DNA of 40,360 nucleotides, from contig JAODNN010000103.1 in assembly GCA_025465355.1 (NCBI GenBank), positions 1 to 40,360 of the forward strand. Reading direction: 5' to 3'. The notes below the pieces were generated by a model. It had not been told where the DNA came from. It made no database searches and worked only from the letters and a program-made list of their open reading frames with translations. This stretch comes from Blastococcus sp. GTDB lineage: Bacteria; Actinomycetota; Actinomycetes; Mycobacteriales; Geodermatophilaceae. The translations under genes and the position numbers were made by a program. Positions 30,164-38,871 of the stretch are shown here, piece by piece (position 1 is the first letter of the stretch; each line of letters begins with the position of its first letter).

Positions 30164-31012
30164 ATGGGAATCGTGGGCCGTCTCATCGCCGTACTCCTCT
30201 TCATCGCCGTGCTGGTTCCCGGCGGGCTCCTGGCGCGGGCGTGGGGCCTGGCCGCCGGGCGCCGGGCGGTGGCCGAGGGCGCGGTGGAGATGGCCGAGCC
30301 GACCGCCGAGGGGATGGCGACGCTGTACCGGCAGGCGCAGCACGGACGGCGGATCCGTCGGCTCGGGCTCCTGCTCGGGATCGCCGGAGTGATCGGCAGT
30401 GTCGTCCTGTTCGCCGAGGCTTCGGTCTTCCTCTGGGTGCCGGCGCTGGCGGTCGGACTGCTGGCCGGCGTCCTGGTCGCCGAGGCCACCCGACCGCGAC
30501 CGCGGTGGAAGGTCGCCGTTCCGGTGCGGCGGCCGCGGCGCCGGGAGCAGATCTCGGGCTGGCTGGTGTGGACCATGCGGGCGTCCACCGCCGCCGTGGT
30601 GGTCGTGGCGGCGGCGTTGTGGTCGGCGGGGGAGTTGCGCCCCGGCGTGGCACGGATCGCGCTGGCCGTGCCGGTCCTGGCCTGGCTGCTCGCCGAGCTC
30701 GCGATGCTGCGGGCGCTGCTCCGCCCGTTGCCGGCTGAAGGTGCGGACGTGCCGGTCGACGAGGCACTGCGGACCTGGACCGCGCACCTGGTCACCGCGG
30801 CCGCGAGCGTGCTGACGCACCTGCCCCTGGGCAGCCTCCTGCTCGTGGCCGGGATCGAGCTCGGGAACCGTAATTCCGAGGGGATCGACCTCCGGCCGGT
30901 CGCGCTCGTGGCCGGCGGCTTCTCCGCGATCGTCGCGGGGGTTGCCGTTGCGGCCTTCCTGCTCACCTGGCTGCGACCGGTCCGTTCGAGCGCGCGCGCC
31001 CTCGCCGGCTGA
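30164..31012 (+). CDS. hypothetical multi-spanning membrane protein
   Basis: A 282-residue integral membrane protein without a recognised family. It has an N-terminal helix IVGRLIAVLLFIAVLVPGGLLA, a short soluble segment, then paired helices LGLLLGIAGVIGSVVLFAEASVFLWVPALAVGLLAGVLVAE, TMRASTAAVVVVAAALW, ARIALAVPVLAWLLAELAML, a further VLTHLPLGSLLLVAGIELG and the last VALVAGGFSAIVAGVAVAAFLLTWL. Both N- and C-terminal regions are Arg-rich. ATG 30164 has GGAGGAC 4 bases upstream. It lies between tatD and rpfB and ends before a palindrome-rich region that separates it from the rpfB promoter. Confidence 0.78.
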   Translation: MGIVGRLIAVLLFIAVLVPGGLLARAWGLAAGRRAVAEGAVEMAEPTAEGMATLYRQAQHGRRIRRLGLLLGIAGVIGSVVLFAEASVFLWVPALAVGLLAGVLVAEATRPRPRWKVAVPVRRPRRREQISGWLVWTMRASTAAVVVVAAALWSAGELRPGVARIALAVPVLAWLLAELAMLRALLRPLPAEGADVPVDEALRTWTAHLVTAAASVLTHLPLGSLLLVAGIELGNRNSEGIDLRPVALVAGGFSAIVAGVAVAAFLLTWLRPVRSSARALAG

Positions 31013-31078
31013 ACGCCCGCCCGGCAGGCGCGGACGTCCCTTTTCCTGCTCGGCACCCGCAGGAATCACCCTGTGGCG

Positions 31079-31115
31079 CTCGTCACCGTCGGTGACGAGT
31101 CGACTCAGTCGTCAC
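31079..31115 (+). terminator. overlapping palindromes between membrane gene and rpfB
   Basis: CTCGTCACC-GTC-GGTGACGAG (31079-31099) is a perfect 9-bp hairpin. Its right arm GTGACGA (31092-31098) can also pair with TCGTCAC (31109-31115), and GAGTCGACTC (31097-31106) is a palindrome between. It may end the upstream transcript or serve as a protein-binding cluster. Confidence 0.45.
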
Positions 31116-31146
31116 AGCAGTCCCGTCCGGCACGGCTGTAACAGTG
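31111..31146 (+). promoter_or_regulatory. MtrA-like direct-repeat sites upstream of rpfB
   Basis: GTCACAGCA (31111-31119) and GTAACAGTG (31138-31146) match the MtrA-type motif GTCACAGCG/GTAACA as direct repeats 27 bp apart, 60-90 bp upstream of the rpfB -35. MtrA control of rpfB is known in mycobacteria; the site match here is inference. Confidence 0.4.
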
Positions 31147-31203
31147 GGTGTCGGCGTGCCCACGGGCCGCACTTGAGGCTCTCTGCTTCACTCGCGATGC
31201 AGG

Positions 31204-31231
31204 TTGCCACTCGAACCTTCTTCGTTATCGT
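31204..31231 (+). promoter_or_regulatory. rpfB promoter
   Basis: TTGCCA (31204-31209), 16 bp, TATCGT (31226-31231). The predicted start of transcription near 31238 gives a leader of about 155 bases before GTG 31395. Confidence 0.5.
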
Positions 31232-31237
31232 GTCGTG

Positions 31238-31394
31238 ACTGACAGCCGGGGTGGAGAGCGACCCGGGCGGCGTCCATCGGCCCGGAGTTCGCTCCGGCTG
31301 GATGCTGTCCCGTGTCGGCACCGTGGCGGGCAGGTCGTCCCCGGACGGCAGGCCCGTTTCTCCTGCCCGGGTTCTGTGAACCCCTGGAAGTGCC
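31238..31394 (+). ncRNA. structured 5' leader of rpfB operon with competing hairpins
   Basis: Three structures are visible. CCGGAG-TTCG-CTCCGG (31282-31297) has a UUCG tetraloop. CCTGCCCG (31362-31369) can pair with CGGGCAGG (31327-31334, 8 bp) or, partly, with GGCAGG (31347-31352, 6 bp), so the two stems exclude each other. GGGTTC-TGT-GAACCC (31369-31383) lies next to the ribosome site GGAAG (31386-31390). In M. tuberculosis an RNA switch controls the same operon; its sequence relation to this leader was not tested. The remainder of the 31013-31394 gap holds the palindromes and MtrA-like sites listed above. Confidence 0.45.
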
Positions 31395-32483
31395 GTGCGC
31401 CGCTCGCTCCAGCTCAGCCTGTTCGCCCTGGTCCTCGTGGGCCTCGTGGGCGGCGTGCTGACCTATTTCCTCGCCCAGAAGTCCGTGACGCTGACCGTCG
31501 ACGGACAGGTGCGCCATGTCGGCACGTACGCCGGTACGGTCGGCGAGGTGCTGGACGAGGAAGGTCTGAAGCCGGGCGCGCACGACGTGCTCCTGCCGTC
31601 GGCAGGGCAGCCGGTCTCCACGGGGGACGCCGTCATCCTCAACCGGGCCAGGCCGCTGAAGCTCGATGTCGACGGCGTCCAGCGCGAGGTGTACGTGACC
31701 GCGCTGTCGGTGGACGACGCGCTGGCCCAGCTCGGCTTTCGCGCCGAAGGCCTCGTCCTGTCCGCCAGCCGTAGCGAGCGTCTTCCGCTCGAGGGCATGC
31801 AGCTGACGATCACCACGCCGAAGGACATCGTGCTGGTGGTCGACGGCAGGCAGACGGTCGTCAGGACGACAGCGGCCACCGCGGGCGATCTGCTCGCGGA
31901 GCAGGGCATCACGCTGGGCAAGACCGACCGCACCAGCCTCTTCCCGCAGCAGGCGCTGCTTCCCCGGATGCGCCTGCAGGTATTCCGGGTCGTGATCTCC
32001 GAGGAGACAGCGACCACGTCCATCACGCCCCCGAAGATCGAGACCAAGGACCCGAACGCCTTCGTCGATCAGACGACGGTGACCCGGCCCGGCGTGCCCG
32101 GCCAGCAGGTCACCACGTTCCGCATCACGCGTACCGACGGGGTCGTCACCGGTCGGAACGCCCTGCACACCTCGGTGACCCGTCAGGCCGTCCCCGAGCT
32201 CGTCACGGTCGGCCTGAAGCCGCGGCCGGCCAACACCCCCTCCGCGGACGGCCTGAACTGGGCAGCGCTGGCGAACTGCGAGTCCGGTGGCCGCCCGAAC
32301 GCCGTCAGCGCGAGCGGCAAGTACCGCGGCATGTACCAGTTCTCCCGGTCGGCGTGGGCGGGCGTGGGCGGGACCGGCGACCCGGCGGCGGCGACGCCCC
32401 AGGAACAGACCTACCGGGCCCAGTTGCTCTACCAGCGGTCCGGTGCCGGCCAGTGGGGCTGCGGCTCCCACCTCTTCGACTGA
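31395..32483 (+). CDS. rpfB: resuscitation-promoting factor RpfB
   Basis: A 362-residue secreted or membrane-anchored peptidoglycan hydrolase that helps dormant cells regrow. TM/signal at 7-26 ([22 protein letters not shown]), then three DUF348 repeats (about 31-83, 88-140, 145-198), a G5 domain (about 203-275, ending in [12 protein letters not shown]) and the RPF catalytic domain (286-362: [54 protein letters not shown]). The catalytic Glu is Glu296, in NCESGG. Length and order match mycobacterial RpfB. GTG 31395 has GGAAG 4 bases upstream. It leads rsmA and ispE, as in mycobacteria. Confidence 0.95.
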   Translation: MRRSLQLSLFALVLVGLVGGVLTYFLAQKSVTLTVDGQVRHVGTYAGTVGEVLDEEGLKPGAHDVLLPSAGQPVSTGDAVILNRARPLKLDVDGVQREVYVTALSVDDALAQLGFRAEGLVLSASRSERLPLEGMQLTITTPKDIVLVVDGRQTVVRTTAATAGDLLAEQGITLGKTDRTSLFPQQALLPRMRLQVFRVVISEETATTSITPPKIETKDPNAFVDQTTVTRPGVPGQQVTTFRITRTDGVVTGRNALHTSVTRQAVPELVTVGLKPRPANTPSADGLNWAALANCESGGRPNAVSASGKYRGMYQFSRSAWAGVGGTGDPAAATPQEQTYRAQLLYQRSGAGQWGCGSHLFD

Positions 32484-32493
32484 GCGAGTCCTC

Positions 32494-33360
32494 CTGAGCG
32501 GCACACCCGAGCAGGGCGGCGGGCTGCTGGGCCCGGCCGTCATCCGCGAGCTCGCCCAGCAGCTCGACCTGCGTCCCACCAAGACGCTCGGGCAGAACTT
32601 CCTGCACGACGCGAACACGATCCGGCGGATCGTGCGGACCGCGGGGCTGCGTCCCGAGGACGTCGTCCTCGAGGTCGGCCCCGGGCTGGGCTCGCTCACG
32701 CTCGGGCTGCTCCCGGCCGCGGGGCACGTGACCGCCGTGGAGATCGATCCGCGGCTCGCCGCTTTGCTGCCCGTGACCGTCGCCGCCCGTGCTCCGCAGC
32801 TCGCCGACCGGCTGACCGTCGTGGAGGCCGATGCGCTCCGGGTGCGCGAACTCCCCGGCCCACCCCCGACCGCGCTGGTGGCCAACCTCCCGTACAACGT
32901 GGCCGTACCCGTGCTGCTGCACCTGCTCGAGCTGATTCCCACCCTCGATCGCGCCCTGGTGCTCGTCCAGGCCGAGGTGGCCGAGCGACTGGCCGCGCCC
33001 CCCGGTAGCTCCGCCTACGGCATCCCGTCGGTCAAGGCCGCCTGGTACGGCGAGGTGCGTCGCGCCGGCGCCGTCGGCCGGCGGGTCTTCTGGCCGGAGC
33101 CCAACGTCGACTCCGGGCTGGTCTCCCTGATCCGGCGGCCGCCCCCCGAGGGTGATCGCCGGGCCACCTTCGCCGTCGTCGACGCCGCCTTCGCCACCCG
33201 TCGCAAGGGTCTACGGGCGGCTCTCGCGTCGTGGGCCGGCAGCCCCGCCGCCGCCGAGACCCGGCTGCGCGCCGCAGGCATCGACCCCGCCACCCGGGGT
33301 GAGAAGCTCGCGGTCACCGACTTCGCCCGGCTCGCGGCGACCGAGCCGGTCGTCCCGTGA
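32494..33360 (+). CDS. rsmA: 16S rRNA dimethyladenosine transferase
   Basis: A SAM-dependent enzyme (KsgA/RsmA) that dimethylates A1518 and A1519 in 30S assembly. Motifs: [37 protein letters not shown] (SAM loop), [33 protein letters not shown] (NLPY catalytic motif), and [11 protein letters not shown]. No ATG, GTG or TTG lies between the rpfB stop and the conserved start. The CTG at 32494 (reading L-S-G-T-P-E-Q) best fits the family N-terminus and gives 288 residues. The only nearby standard codon is GTG 32443, which would overlap rpfB by 41 bases. ispE follows with a 4-base overlap. Confidence 0.9.
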   Translation: MSGTPEQGGGLLGPAVIRELAQQLDLRPTKTLGQNFLHDANTIRRIVRTAGLRPEDVVLEVGPGLGSLTLGLLPAAGHVTAVEIDPRLAALLPVTVAARAPQLADRLTVVEADALRVRELPGPPPTALVANLPYNVAVPVLLHLLELIPTLDRALVLVQAEVAERLAAPPGSSAYGIPSVKAAWYGEVRRAGAVGRRVFWPEPNVDSGLVSLIRRPPPEGDRRATFAVVDAAFATRRKGLRAALASWAGSPAAAETRLRAAGIDPATRGEKLAVTDFARLAATEPVVP

Positions 33361-34304
33361 CCGCGAATCTTCCGGACGAGGACGTCGTCGTCGCCCGGGC
33401 GCCCGCGAAGATCAACGTGCACCTCGCCGTCGGGCCGGCGCGTCCTGACGGTTTCCACGAGCTGTCCACGGTCTATCTGGCGGTGTCCCTGTTCGACACC
33501 GTGACGGTCGGTCCGGGGGAGGGCATCGCGCTCACGGTGTCGGGGGAGGGCACGGGGGCGGCCGGCGGCGCGAGTCGCGTTCCGGTCGATCGGAGCAACC
33601 TCGTCTGGCGGGCTGCCGAGCTGCTCGCGCAGCATGCGGGTGTGCCGGCCGACGCCACGGTCGACATCCGCAAGTCCATCCCGGCCGCCGCCGGTCTCGC
33701 CGGTGGCAGCGCCGACGCCGCGGCCGCGCTCGTGGCCCTGGATGCACTGTGGGACACCCGCGCCTCCCGCGCGGACCTGGTCGAGCTCGCGGCGCGGCTG
33801 GGCAGCGACGTCCCGTTCAGCCTGCTCGGCGGGATCGCCCTCGGCGCGGGCCGCGGTGAACAGCTCACCCCGGTGCTCGCCCGCGGGCGTTGGCATTGGG
33901 TGCTGGGGATGGCGAGGGAGGGGCTGTCCACACCAGCGGTCTACGCGGAGCTGGACCGGATGCGCGCTGCGGGCCGCATCCCGGACGGCGGTGAGCTCGC
34001 GCCCCCGGATCCGGTGATCGCCGCGCTCCGCAGCGGTCCGCTCCAGGCGCTGGCCGCGGTTCTGAGCAACGACCTCGAGGCGCCCGCCCTCAGCCTGCGG
34101 GGCGATCTCCGGCGGGCCCTGCGCGCGGCCACCGACGCCGGCGCGGCCGCGGCGCTGGTCAGTGGCTCCGGTCCCACCGTCGCCGCCCTGGCCCGCGACG
34201 AGGCCGCCGCGGTCCGGCTGACGGCGGCGCTGGCCGGCGAGGGGCTCTTCCGCACGGTGCGCGCCGTCCACGGGCCCGTGGCCGGCGCCCGTCTGGTCGG
34301 CTGA
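33357..34304 (+). CDS. ispE: 4-diphosphocytidyl-2-C-methyl-D-erythritol kinase
   Basis: A 315-residue GHMP kinase of the MEP isoprenoid pathway, phosphorylating CDP-ME at the 2-OH with ATP. Motifs: [26 protein letters not shown] (substrate site with Lys and His), [20 protein letters not shown] (ATP loop PxxxGLxGGSxD), [12 protein letters not shown], and [11 protein letters not shown]. Length fits. The GTG at 33357 overlaps the rsmA stop (GTGA), so it is translationally coupled in the rpfB-rsmA-ispE operon. It ends two bases before the end of the convergent TetR gene. Confidence 0.96.
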   Translation: MTANLPDEDVVVARAPAKINVHLAVGPARPDGFHELSTVYLAVSLFDTVTVGPGEGIALTVSGEGTGAAGGASRVPVDRSNLVWRAAELLAQHAGVPADATVDIRKSIPAAAGLAGGSADAAAALVALDALWDTRASRADLVELAARLGSDVPFSLLGGIALGAGRGEQLTPVLARGRWHWVLGMAREGLSTPAVYAELDRMRAAGRIPDGGELAPPDPVIAALRSGPLQALAAVLSNDLEAPALSLRGDLRRALRAATDAGAAAALVSGSGPTVAALARDEAAAVRLTAALAGEGLFRTVRAVHGPVAGARLVG

Positions 34305-34306
34305 GC

Positions 34307-34963
34307 TCAGTCCTCTGCCGGGGGGACAGCCGCAGCCTCGTCGAGCAGTTCCGGCTCGTGGTCGAGGTGGGAGAGGCCGTTGTAGGCCAGGTTGACCAGG
34401 TGCGCGGCCACCTCGTGCTTGTCCAGCGACCGGTTGTCCAGCCACCACTGCCCGACGAGGGCCACCATGCCGACCAGGGCCTGGCTGTAGACGACGGCCA
34501 TCTGCGGCTCGTATCCGCGGGAGTCGAACTGGCGGGCGAGGATGTGCTCGACCTTGCCCGCCACCTCACCGATCAGCGAGGAGAACGTGCCTCCGCTACT
34601 GGTCACCGGCGCGTCCCTGGTGAGCACCCGGAAACCGTCGGTGTCGGCCTCGATGTAGTCCAGCAGGACCATCGCAGCCCGCTCCAGCAGGTCCCGCGGG
34701 TGGCCGGGGGCGGACAACGCCGAGTTGAAGCGGTCCAGCAGGAGTTGCATCTCGCGATCCACGACGACGGCGTAGAGCCTCTCCTTGCCGCCGAAGTGCT
34801 CGTACACGACCGGCTTGCTGACGTCCGCGCGGGCGGCGATCTCCTCGATCGAGGTCGCCGCGAAGCCCTTCTGGGCGAACAGCTCGCGGCCGATGTCCAG
34901 CAGCTGCCGGTGTCGCTCGGGACCGGTCATCCGGACCCGTGACCGCGCCTGGCCGCTGCTCAT
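34307..34963 (-). CDS. TetR/AcrR-family transcriptional regulator
   Basis: A 218-residue repressor. The N-terminal HTH is at about residues 14-60: RHRQLLDIGRELFAQKGFAATSIEEIAARADVSKPVVYEHFGGKERLYAVVV. The helical ligand domain (LLDYIEADTDGFRVLTRDAPV, YSQALVGMVALVGQWWLDN) resembles the TetR_C group seen in fatty-acid-related repressors. In mycobacteria a TetR gene also sits beside glmU. It is followed upstream on the same strand by the desaturase, whose promoter has a palindromic operator (36037-36052); this TetR protein is a candidate for binding it. Ligand unknown. Confidence 0.9.
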   Translation of the reverse strand: MSSGQARSRVRMTGPERHRQLLDIGRELFAQKGFAATSIEEIAARADVSKPVVYEHFGGKERLYAVVVDREMQLLLDRFNSALSAPGHPRDLLERAAMVLLDYIEADTDGFRVLTRDAPVTSSGGTFSSLIGEVAGKVEHILARQFDSRGYEPQMAVVYSQALVGMVALVGQWWLDNRSLDKHEVAAHLVNLAYNGLSHLDHEPELLDEAAAVPPAED

Positions 34964-35014
34964 CGCGTTCTCACCGGCGCGGTCGGGAAGGACGAGTCGG
35001 GAGCGTGGCCCCGC

Positions 35015-36001
35015 TCAGTTCGACGCCGGCACGGGCCGGCACCGCTTCGCGGCGAGCCGGACGGGGTCGGGCCACTTCACGTCCCGGACCCAGCGGAGCT
35101 TCTCGAACAGCCAGATGACCCGGGCGCTCATGTCGATCTGCCCGCGCAGCACGCCGTGGCGGGCGCAGGTCGGGTCGGCGTGGTGCAGGTTGTGCCACGA
35201 CTCACCGCCGCTGAGGATGGCCAGCGGCCAGAAGTTGGTCGCCTTGTCCCGTGAGGTGAAGGGCCGGTTGCCCACGACGTGGCACACCGAGTTGATCGAC
35301 CAGGTCACGTGGTGCAGCAGTGCCACCCTGACCAGCCCCGCCCAGAAGAACGCCGTCCAGCCGCCGGCCCAGCTCATGGTGACCAGGCCGCCGATGACCG
35401 CGGGCAGCGCCAAGCTGAGGAAGGCCCAGACGATGAACAGCCGGCTGGTCATGCGCAGGCCGGTGTCCTTGAGCAGGTCGGGCGCGTAGCGCTCGGCGTT
35501 GGTCTGCCGCCGGTCGAACAGCCAGCCCAGATGTGCGTGGAACATGCCCTTGACCAGGGCGCGGGTGTCGGTGCCGTAACGCCACGGCGAGTGCGGGTCG
35601 CCCTCGCGGTCGCTGAAGGCGTGGTGGCGGCGGTGGTCGGCGACCCACTGCACCACGGGCCCCTGGATCGCCATGCAACCGACGATCGCGAGAGCGATCC
35701 GCAGCGGCCGGACGGCCTTGAACGACCCATGGGTGAAGTACCGGTGATAGCCGACGGTCACCCCGAGCAGCGTCAGGAAGTAGAAGCCCACGAAAAGCCC
35801 GACGTCCAGCCACGACAGCCCCCACCCCCACGCGGCGGGGACGACCGCGGCGAGGGCGGCGAAGGGGACCACGACGAACACGTACAGGGTGATCTGCTCG
35901 AGCGCGCCCTTCTCCTTGCCGAGAGCGTTGGCCGGCAGCCCGGCGTTCGGGTCGGCCGGGCGAGGGGGTGCGGTCGGCCGGGTCAGGGCGGGAGCGGACA
36001 A
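35015..36001 (-). CDS. membrane fatty acyl-CoA desaturase
   Basis: A 328-residue integral membrane diiron desaturase that introduces a double bond into acyl-CoA or membrane acyl chains with O2. Three His boxes are present: YHRYFTHGSFK, ADHRRHHAFSD and GESWHNLHHADP, with Trp/Asn residues between them as in the Delta9 family. Four membrane helices are visible (ITLYVFVVVPFAALAAVVPAAW, VGLFVGFYFLTLLGV, IALAIVGCMAIQGPVVQWV, FIVWAFLSLALPAVIGGLVTM). The start is TTG 36001 with AGGAG 6 bases upstream. It lies between the TetR gene and tRNA-Gln and has a palindromic operator over its -10. Confidence 0.92.
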   Translation of the reverse strand: MSAPALTRPTAPPRPADPNAGLPANALGKEKGALEQITLYVFVVVPFAALAAVVPAAWGWGLSWLDVGLFVGFYFLTLLGVTVGYHRYFTHGSFKAVRPLRIALAIVGCMAIQGPVVQWVADHRRHHAFSDREGDPHSPWRYGTDTRALVKGMFHAHLGWLFDRRQTNAERYAPDLLKDTGLRMTSRLFIVWAFLSLALPAVIGGLVTMSWAGGWTAFFWAGLVRVALLHHVTWSINSVCHVVGNRPFTSRDKATNFWPLAILSGGESWHNLHHADPTCARHGVLRGQIDMSARVIWLFEKLRWVRDVKWPDPVRLAAKRCRPVPASN

Positions 36002-36034
36002 ATGATCTCCTGAGCGAATCGGGTCGGTGGCCGT

Positions 36035-36052
36035 AACCTACGGCAGCGTAGG
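36035..36052 (-). promoter_or_regulatory. palindromic operator over the desaturase -10
   Basis: CCTACGGCAGCGTAGG (36037-36052) is a perfect CCTACG/CGTAGG palindrome with a 4-base spacer. The minus-strand TAGGTT (36040-36035), a -10-type hexamer, overlaps its edge. The layout suggests repression by the adjacent TetR protein. Confidence 0.55.
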
Positions 36053-36192
36053 GAAGGTGGCGAGCCGGGTGGAACCCGCTGATCGCTCACCCGTCCGGTG
36101 CCGGCGCGTGCCCCGAGTGCCCGCTCGCAATAGGCTCGCCCTGGGCGCCGTCCAACGCGGAGCCCCCGCGGCGCGATGTCCGGCGCCGGGGG

Positions 36193-36268
36193 TGGGGGAT
36201 GGGGTAATCGGCAGCCCGCCGGCCTTTGGAGCCGTGCAGTCTCGGTTCGAGTCCGAGTCCCCCAGCCA
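36193..36268 (+). tRNA. tRNA-Gln(TTG)
   Basis: A cloverleaf with acceptor TGGGGGA/TCCCCCA, D-stem GGGT/GCCC, anticodon arm CCGGC-CTTTGGA-GCCGT with anticodon TTG (reads CAA), T-arm CTCGG/CCGAG with loop TTCGAGT, G73 and an encoded CCA (36266-36268). One mismatch, C27-T43, is present at the base of the anticodon stem. It lies directly before glmU, as in mycobacteria. Confidence 0.93.
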
Positions 36269-36306
36269 GAACGACAGCCAGAACACGCAGCCTTCCGAGG
36301 AGATCC

Positions 36307-37833
36307 GTGGTCGCGCAGGAGCAATCGGTGTCCACCGCTGGGGTCGGGGAGGGCGGGGAGAGCGGAGTCGCCGCCGTCGTCGTCCTCGCCGCAGGTCAGG
36401 GCACGCGCATGCGTTCGGCCACCCCCAAGGTGCTGCACTCCTTCGGCGGGCGGTCGATGCTCGGTCACGTCCTGGCAGCGACGGCGCCCCTGGACGCCGG
36501 CTCCACCGTGGTCGTGGTCGGCTCCGGCCGGGCGGCGGTCGAGGAGCACCTCACCCAGGTCGCCCCGGACGCGCTGCCGGTCGTCCAGGACCAGCAGCGG
36601 GGTTCCGGCCACGCAGCGGCCGTGGCGCTGGCCGCGATCCCCGACGTCCAGGGCCCGGTCCTGCTGGTCAACGGCGACGCCCCGCTGCTCCGGGTCGAGA
36701 CGGTGACCGCGCTGGTCGACGCGCACCGAGCTGCCGGCAACGTGCTCACGGTGCTGACCGCCGAGGTGCAGGACCCCACCGGTCTCGGCCGCATCGTCCG
36801 GGACGCCGGCGGCGCGGTGCGGGCCATCGTCGAGGAGCGCGACGCCACCGCCGAGCAGCGCGCCGTCCACGAGATCAATGCCGGGGTCTACATCGGTGAC
36901 GCGGCCGCGCTGCGCCGGGCGCTGGCCGGCCTCGGTCAGGACAACGACCAGGGCGAGCAGTACCTCACCGACGTCCTCGCGCGGTTGGTCGCCGAGGGTG
37001 CGCCGGTCGGCGGCGTGCCCGCGGCGGAGGCGGACGACGTGCTGGGGTGCAACGACCAGCGCGAGCTCGCCGCCCGTCGCCGCACCCTCAACGACCGTGT
37101 GCTCGACGACCTCATGCGCGCCGGGGTGACCGTCGTCGACCCGATGACCACCTGGGTCGATGTCACCGCGTCCGTAGCCGCCGACGCCGTGCTGCAGCCG
37201 GGCACCCAGATCCTCGGCAGCACGTCCGTCGGCCCCGGCGCGACGGTCGGCCCCGACACCACGCTCGTCGACACCACGGTCGATGCGGGGGCGTCCGTCG
37301 TCCGCTCGCACTGCCTGGGGGCAGAGATCGGCCCGGACGCCTCGGTCGGCCCGTTCAGCTACCTGCGGCCAGGTACCCGGCTGTCCCGCGGGAGCAAGGT
37401 GGGCGCGTTCGTCGAGACGAAGAACGCCGAGGTGGGCGAGGACTCGAAGGTGCCGCACCTGTCCTACGTCGGCGACGCCACCATCGGCCGTGGCGCGAAC
37501 ATCGGCGCCGCAACGGTGTTCGTCAACTACGACGGCGTGGCCAAGCACCGCACGACGATCGGCGACCACGTGCGCATCGGGTCGGACAGCATGCTGGTGG
37601 CGCCGGTCACGGTGGGGGACGGCGCGTACACCGCCGCGGGCTCGGTGATCACCACGGATGTTCCCCCCGGGGCCATGGCCATCGCGCGGGCGCGTCAGCG
37701 GAATGTGGCAGGCTGGGTGGGCCGTCGCCGCTCCGGGACGCCCGCGGCGGAAGCCGCGGCCGCCGCCCAGAGCAGCGCGGCGGCGGCCGGAGAGGGCCGA
37801 TCCGAGGCCTCCGGGACGGACACCGAGCAGTAG
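36307..37833 (+). CDS. glmU: bifunctional GlmU (UDP-GlcNAc pyrophosphorylase / GlcN-1-P acetyltransferase)
   Basis: A 508-residue enzyme making UDP-GlcNAc, the precursor of peptidoglycan and other wall glycans. The uridylyltransferase domain has VVVLAAGQGTRMRSATPKVLHSFGG, QDQQRGSGHAAAVALA and VNGDAPLL. The C-terminal left-handed beta-helix acetyltransferase domain has KVGAFVETKNAEVGEDSKVPHLSYVGDATIG and ANIGAATVFVNYDG. Ala-rich acidic extra tail of about 30 residues. GTG 36307 has GAGGAG 6 bases upstream; GTG 36328 (AGGAG before it) is the alternative. It leads glmU-prs-rplY-pth, and prs follows 14 bases after its stop. Confidence 0.95.
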   Translation: MVAQEQSVSTAGVGEGGESGVAAVVVLAAGQGTRMRSATPKVLHSFGGRSMLGHVLAATAPLDAGSTVVVVGSGRAAVEEHLTQVAPDALPVVQDQQRGSGHAAAVALAAIPDVQGPVLLVNGDAPLLRVETVTALVDAHRAAGNVLTVLTAEVQDPTGLGRIVRDAGGAVRAIVEERDATAEQRAVHEINAGVYIGDAAALRRALAGLGQDNDQGEQYLTDVLARLVAEGAPVGGVPAAEADDVLGCNDQRELAARRRTLNDRVLDDLMRAGVTVVDPMTTWVDVTASVAADAVLQPGTQILGSTSVGPGATVGPDTTLVDTTVDAGASVVRSHCLGAEIGPDASVGPFSYLRPGTRLSRGSKVGAFVETKNAEVGEDSKVPHLSYVGDATIGRGANIGAATVFVNYDGVAKHRTTIGDHVRIGSDSMLVAPVTVGDGAYTAAGSVITTDVPPGAMAIARARQRNVAGWVGRRRSGTPAAEAAAAAQSSAAAAGEGRSEASGTDTEQ

Positions 37834-37847
37834 GGGACTACAAGCCG

Positions 37848-38828
37848 ATGAGCGTGATCCGGCAGGCGAACAGCAAGAGCCTCATGCTCTTCTCCGGGCG
37901 GGCGTACCCGGAGCTGACCGATGAGATCGCCGGGCACCTCGGCGTGACCCCGACGCCCACCGCCGCGTACGAGTTCGCCAACGGCGAGCTCTTCGTCCGG
38001 TTCGAGGAGTCGGTCCGCGGGTCCGACGCCTTCGTGGTGCAGAGCCACACGGCGCCGATCAACACCTGGCTCATGGAGCAGCTGATCATGGTCGACGCGC
38101 TCAAGCGCGCCTCGGCCAAGCGGATCACCGTGGTGGCCCCGTTCTTCCCGTACGCCCGCCAGGACAAGAAGCACCGCGGCCGCGAGCCCATCTCCGCGCG
38201 CCTGGTCGCGGACATGTTCAAGACCGCCGGGGCCGACCGGTTGATGGCCGTGGACCTGCACACCGCCCAGATCCAGGGCTTCTTCGACGGCCCGGTCGAC
38301 CACCTCTTCGCCCTCGACCTGCTCGTCAACCATGTACGCGAGCGGTGGAGCGACCGCGATCTGACGGTCGTCTCGCCGGACTCGGGCCGGGTCCGCGTGG
38401 CCGAGCGGTGGACCGACAAGCTCGGCGGGACCCCGCTCGCGTTCATCCACAAGACACGCGACCCGCTGCGGCCGAACGAGGTCAAGGCCAACCGCGTCGT
38501 CGGCGAGGTGGAGGGCCGGGTCTGCATCCTGGTCGACGACATGATCGACACCGGGGGCACGATCGTGAAGGCCGCCGAGACCCTCTTCGACGCAGGCGCC
38601 GCGGACGTCATCGTCACCGCCACCCACGGCGTGCTGTCCGGTCCCGCTGTCGACCGTCTGAAGAACAGCCGGGTCAGCGAGGTCATCGTGACCAACACGC
38701 TGCCGATCGACCCGGCCCGCCAGTTCGACAAGCTGACCGTGCTCTCGATCGCCCCCCTGCTCGCCCGGGCGATCAAGGAGGTCTTCGAGGACGGCTCGGT
38801 CACCAGCCTCTTCGACGGGAACAGCTGA
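37848..38828 (+). CDS. prs: ribose-phosphate diphosphokinase
   Basis: A 326-residue class I PRPP synthetase converting ribose-5-phosphate and ATP to PRPP for nucleotides, His, Trp and, in actinobacteria, arabinogalactan. Motifs: FSGRAYPELTDEIAGHLG, FANGELFVRFEESVRG, FPYARQDKKHRGREPISARLV, VDLHTAQIQGFFDGPVDHL, and the PRPP loop CILVDDMIDTGGTIVKAA. Length is standard. ATG 37848 has AGGGGA about 10 bases upstream. It follows glmU closely, and a hairpin at 38872 ends it. Confidence 0.97.
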   Translation: MSVIRQANSKSLMLFSGRAYPELTDEIAGHLGVTPTPTAAYEFANGELFVRFEESVRGSDAFVVQSHTAPINTWLMEQLIMVDALKRASAKRITVVAPFFPYARQDKKHRGREPISARLVADMFKTAGADRLMAVDLHTAQIQGFFDGPVDHLFALDLLVNHVRERWSDRDLTVVSPDSGRVRVAERWTDKLGGTPLAFIHKTRDPLRPNEVKANRVVGEVEGRVCILVDDMIDTGGTIVKAAETLFDAGAADVIVTATHGVLSGPAVDRLKNSRVSEVIVTNTLPIDPARQFDKLTVLSIAPLLARAIKEVFEDGSVTSLFDGNS

Positions 38829-38871
38829 TCGGTCCTGCCCCGCGCAGCAGGGGAACGGCACCTGGCCGCGG

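Noticed and set aside
31238-31394. c-di-AMP (ydaO-type) riboswitch in the rpfB leader
   Set aside because: Such riboswitches precede rpf genes in some actinobacteria, but the conserved core blocks of that class could not be found in this leader.
36193-36268. tRNA-Gln as an integration site
   Set aside because: glmU follows immediately, as in other actinobacteria, and there is no repeat of the tRNA end.
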